Assembly: GCA_022826745.1 (NCBI GenBank)
Contig: JAJDUI010000009.1
Coordinates: 1 to 64,000 of the forward strand
Reading direction: 5' to 3'
Source: Thermoanaerobaculia bacterium
GTDB taxonomy: Bacteria > Acidobacteriota > Thermoanaerobaculia > Multivoradales > Multivoraceae
DNA length: 64,000 nucleotides
Shown here: positions 63,675 to 64,000 of the stretch, in pieces
How the letters are laid out: each line of letters begins with the position of its first letter
Numbering within the stretch: position 1 is the first letter of the stretch
The notes under the pieces: generated by a model
Database searches by the model: none
What the model saw: the letters and a program-made list of their open reading frames with translations, nothing else
Told to the model about the DNA's origin: nothing
Made by a program: the position numbers and the translations under genes

Positions 63675-64000
63675 TCAGTTGCTGGTGATCAGGACGTTGT
63701 CGTAGGAGACGACGGACGGCGAGTAGCCCAGAAGGCCCGGCGAGCCGTTCCGGATCGGGTAGGGATCCTCGGCCGTGAGGGTCCACTCGGCCGGTTCTGC
63801 CTCCTCGCGGGGCCAGACCTTGCCGCGGATCGTGGCGGTGTCTCCGTCCGATTCCACCTGCAGCTTCATCGTGTACCAGCGGTCCATCTCGAACTCGTAG
63901 TCGACCTTGCTCTCGACTCTCAGTTCGGCGGACCACGAACGGATCTGGAGGCGTTGGTGGATGCCCAGCAAGTCGAGGATGTAGCCGCTGTTGATCAGGC
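63675..64000 (-). CDS. C-terminal part of an unidentified protein (5' end outside the window)
   Basis: The frame is open to the right edge, so the start is missing; about 108 C-terminal residues are visible. They look like a beta-sandwich: WSAELRVESKVDYEFEMD, RWYTMKLQVE, then SPGLLGYSPSVVSYDNVLIT. This resembles the lectin-like domain at the end of some secreted sugar-active or PQQ-propeller proteins. It lies 76 bases upstream of the propeller gene and may belong to the same operon. Confidence 0.65.
   Translation of the reverse strand, partial: LINSGYILDLLGIHQRLQIRSWSAELRVESKVDYEFEMDRWYTMKLQVESDGDTATIRGKVWPREEAEPAEWTLTAEDPYPIRNGSPGLLGYSPSVVSYDNVLITSN

Noticed and set aside
1-64000. tRNA, rRNA or CRISPR arrays
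   Set aside because: No cloverleaf with a GTTCGA-type arm, no rRNA-like block and no regularly spaced direct repeats were recognised by eye; short ncRNAs cannot be excluded.

Overview
The window is high-GC, densely coded bacterial DNA that I read as part of an Acidobacteriota chromosome. The inference rests on Oar-like TonB-dependent receptors with an N-terminal carboxypeptidase-regulatory domain, a secreted protein ending in two copies of a Cys/'DNVEL..KVLDGR' module that I associate with that phylum, formylglycine sulfatases, a DUF3604 hydrolase and a DUF222/HNH protein. No rRNA, tRNA or CRISPR array was recognised.

Layout. (1) 1-13.4 kb is a defence island: a three-gene TIR / small membrane protein / ThsB-like TIR cassette; a DISARM-type helicase DrmD with a DrmMI-like adenine methylase whose reading frame is broken once; and, divergent from drmD, an unrecognised acidic protein coupled to a second SNF2 helicase. 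drmA, drmB and drmC are not in the window. (2) 13.4-20.1 kb: paired acyl-CoA dehydrogenases, an M24 peptidase and an Oar-like receptor. (3) 20.1-30.3 kb: a regulatory and secretory island with two tandem full-length LuxR-type regulators, a third reduced to its HTH domain, a DUF222/HNH protein, a large secreted fibronectin-III-like protein, a membrane-anchored DUF1353 protein, an IS5-type element with a CTAG target duplication, and a small secreted Cys-rich protein. Four promoters here carry the same dyad, CCCTCA-N4-TGAGGG, 39-40 bases ahead of a -10-like hexamer. (4) 30.3-31.1 kb holds no convincing gene. (5) 31.1-41.9 kb: two sulfatases, a TonB receptor and a DUF3604 lipoprotein, with PdxA, a deazaflavin-type nitroreductase and a VapBC-like toxin-antitoxin pair. 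(6) 42-56 kb: a TlpA-like thioredoxin, an M20 hydrolase, endonuclease III, tandem amidohydrolases, an OmpH-DUF1820-S1 set, Hsp20, a sirtuin and a MoxR/CoxE pair. (7) 56-64 kb: a DUF3014 protein, then a leftward run (PQQ-like propeller, Gfo/Idh/MocA oxidoreductase, sugar isomerase/epimerase, XylA, XylB) suited to D-xylose or a related aldose, and a truncated gene at the edge.

The two most promising undescribed systems are the TIR-membrane-TIR cassette at 208-1559 and the LuxR/dyad-promoter network at 20.1-30.3 kb. In the second, regulators without a neighbouring LuxI probably control themselves and at least two secreted proteins. The spacing is striking: the dyad centre falls about 42-44 bases upstream of the predicted transcription start, where a lux box sits.
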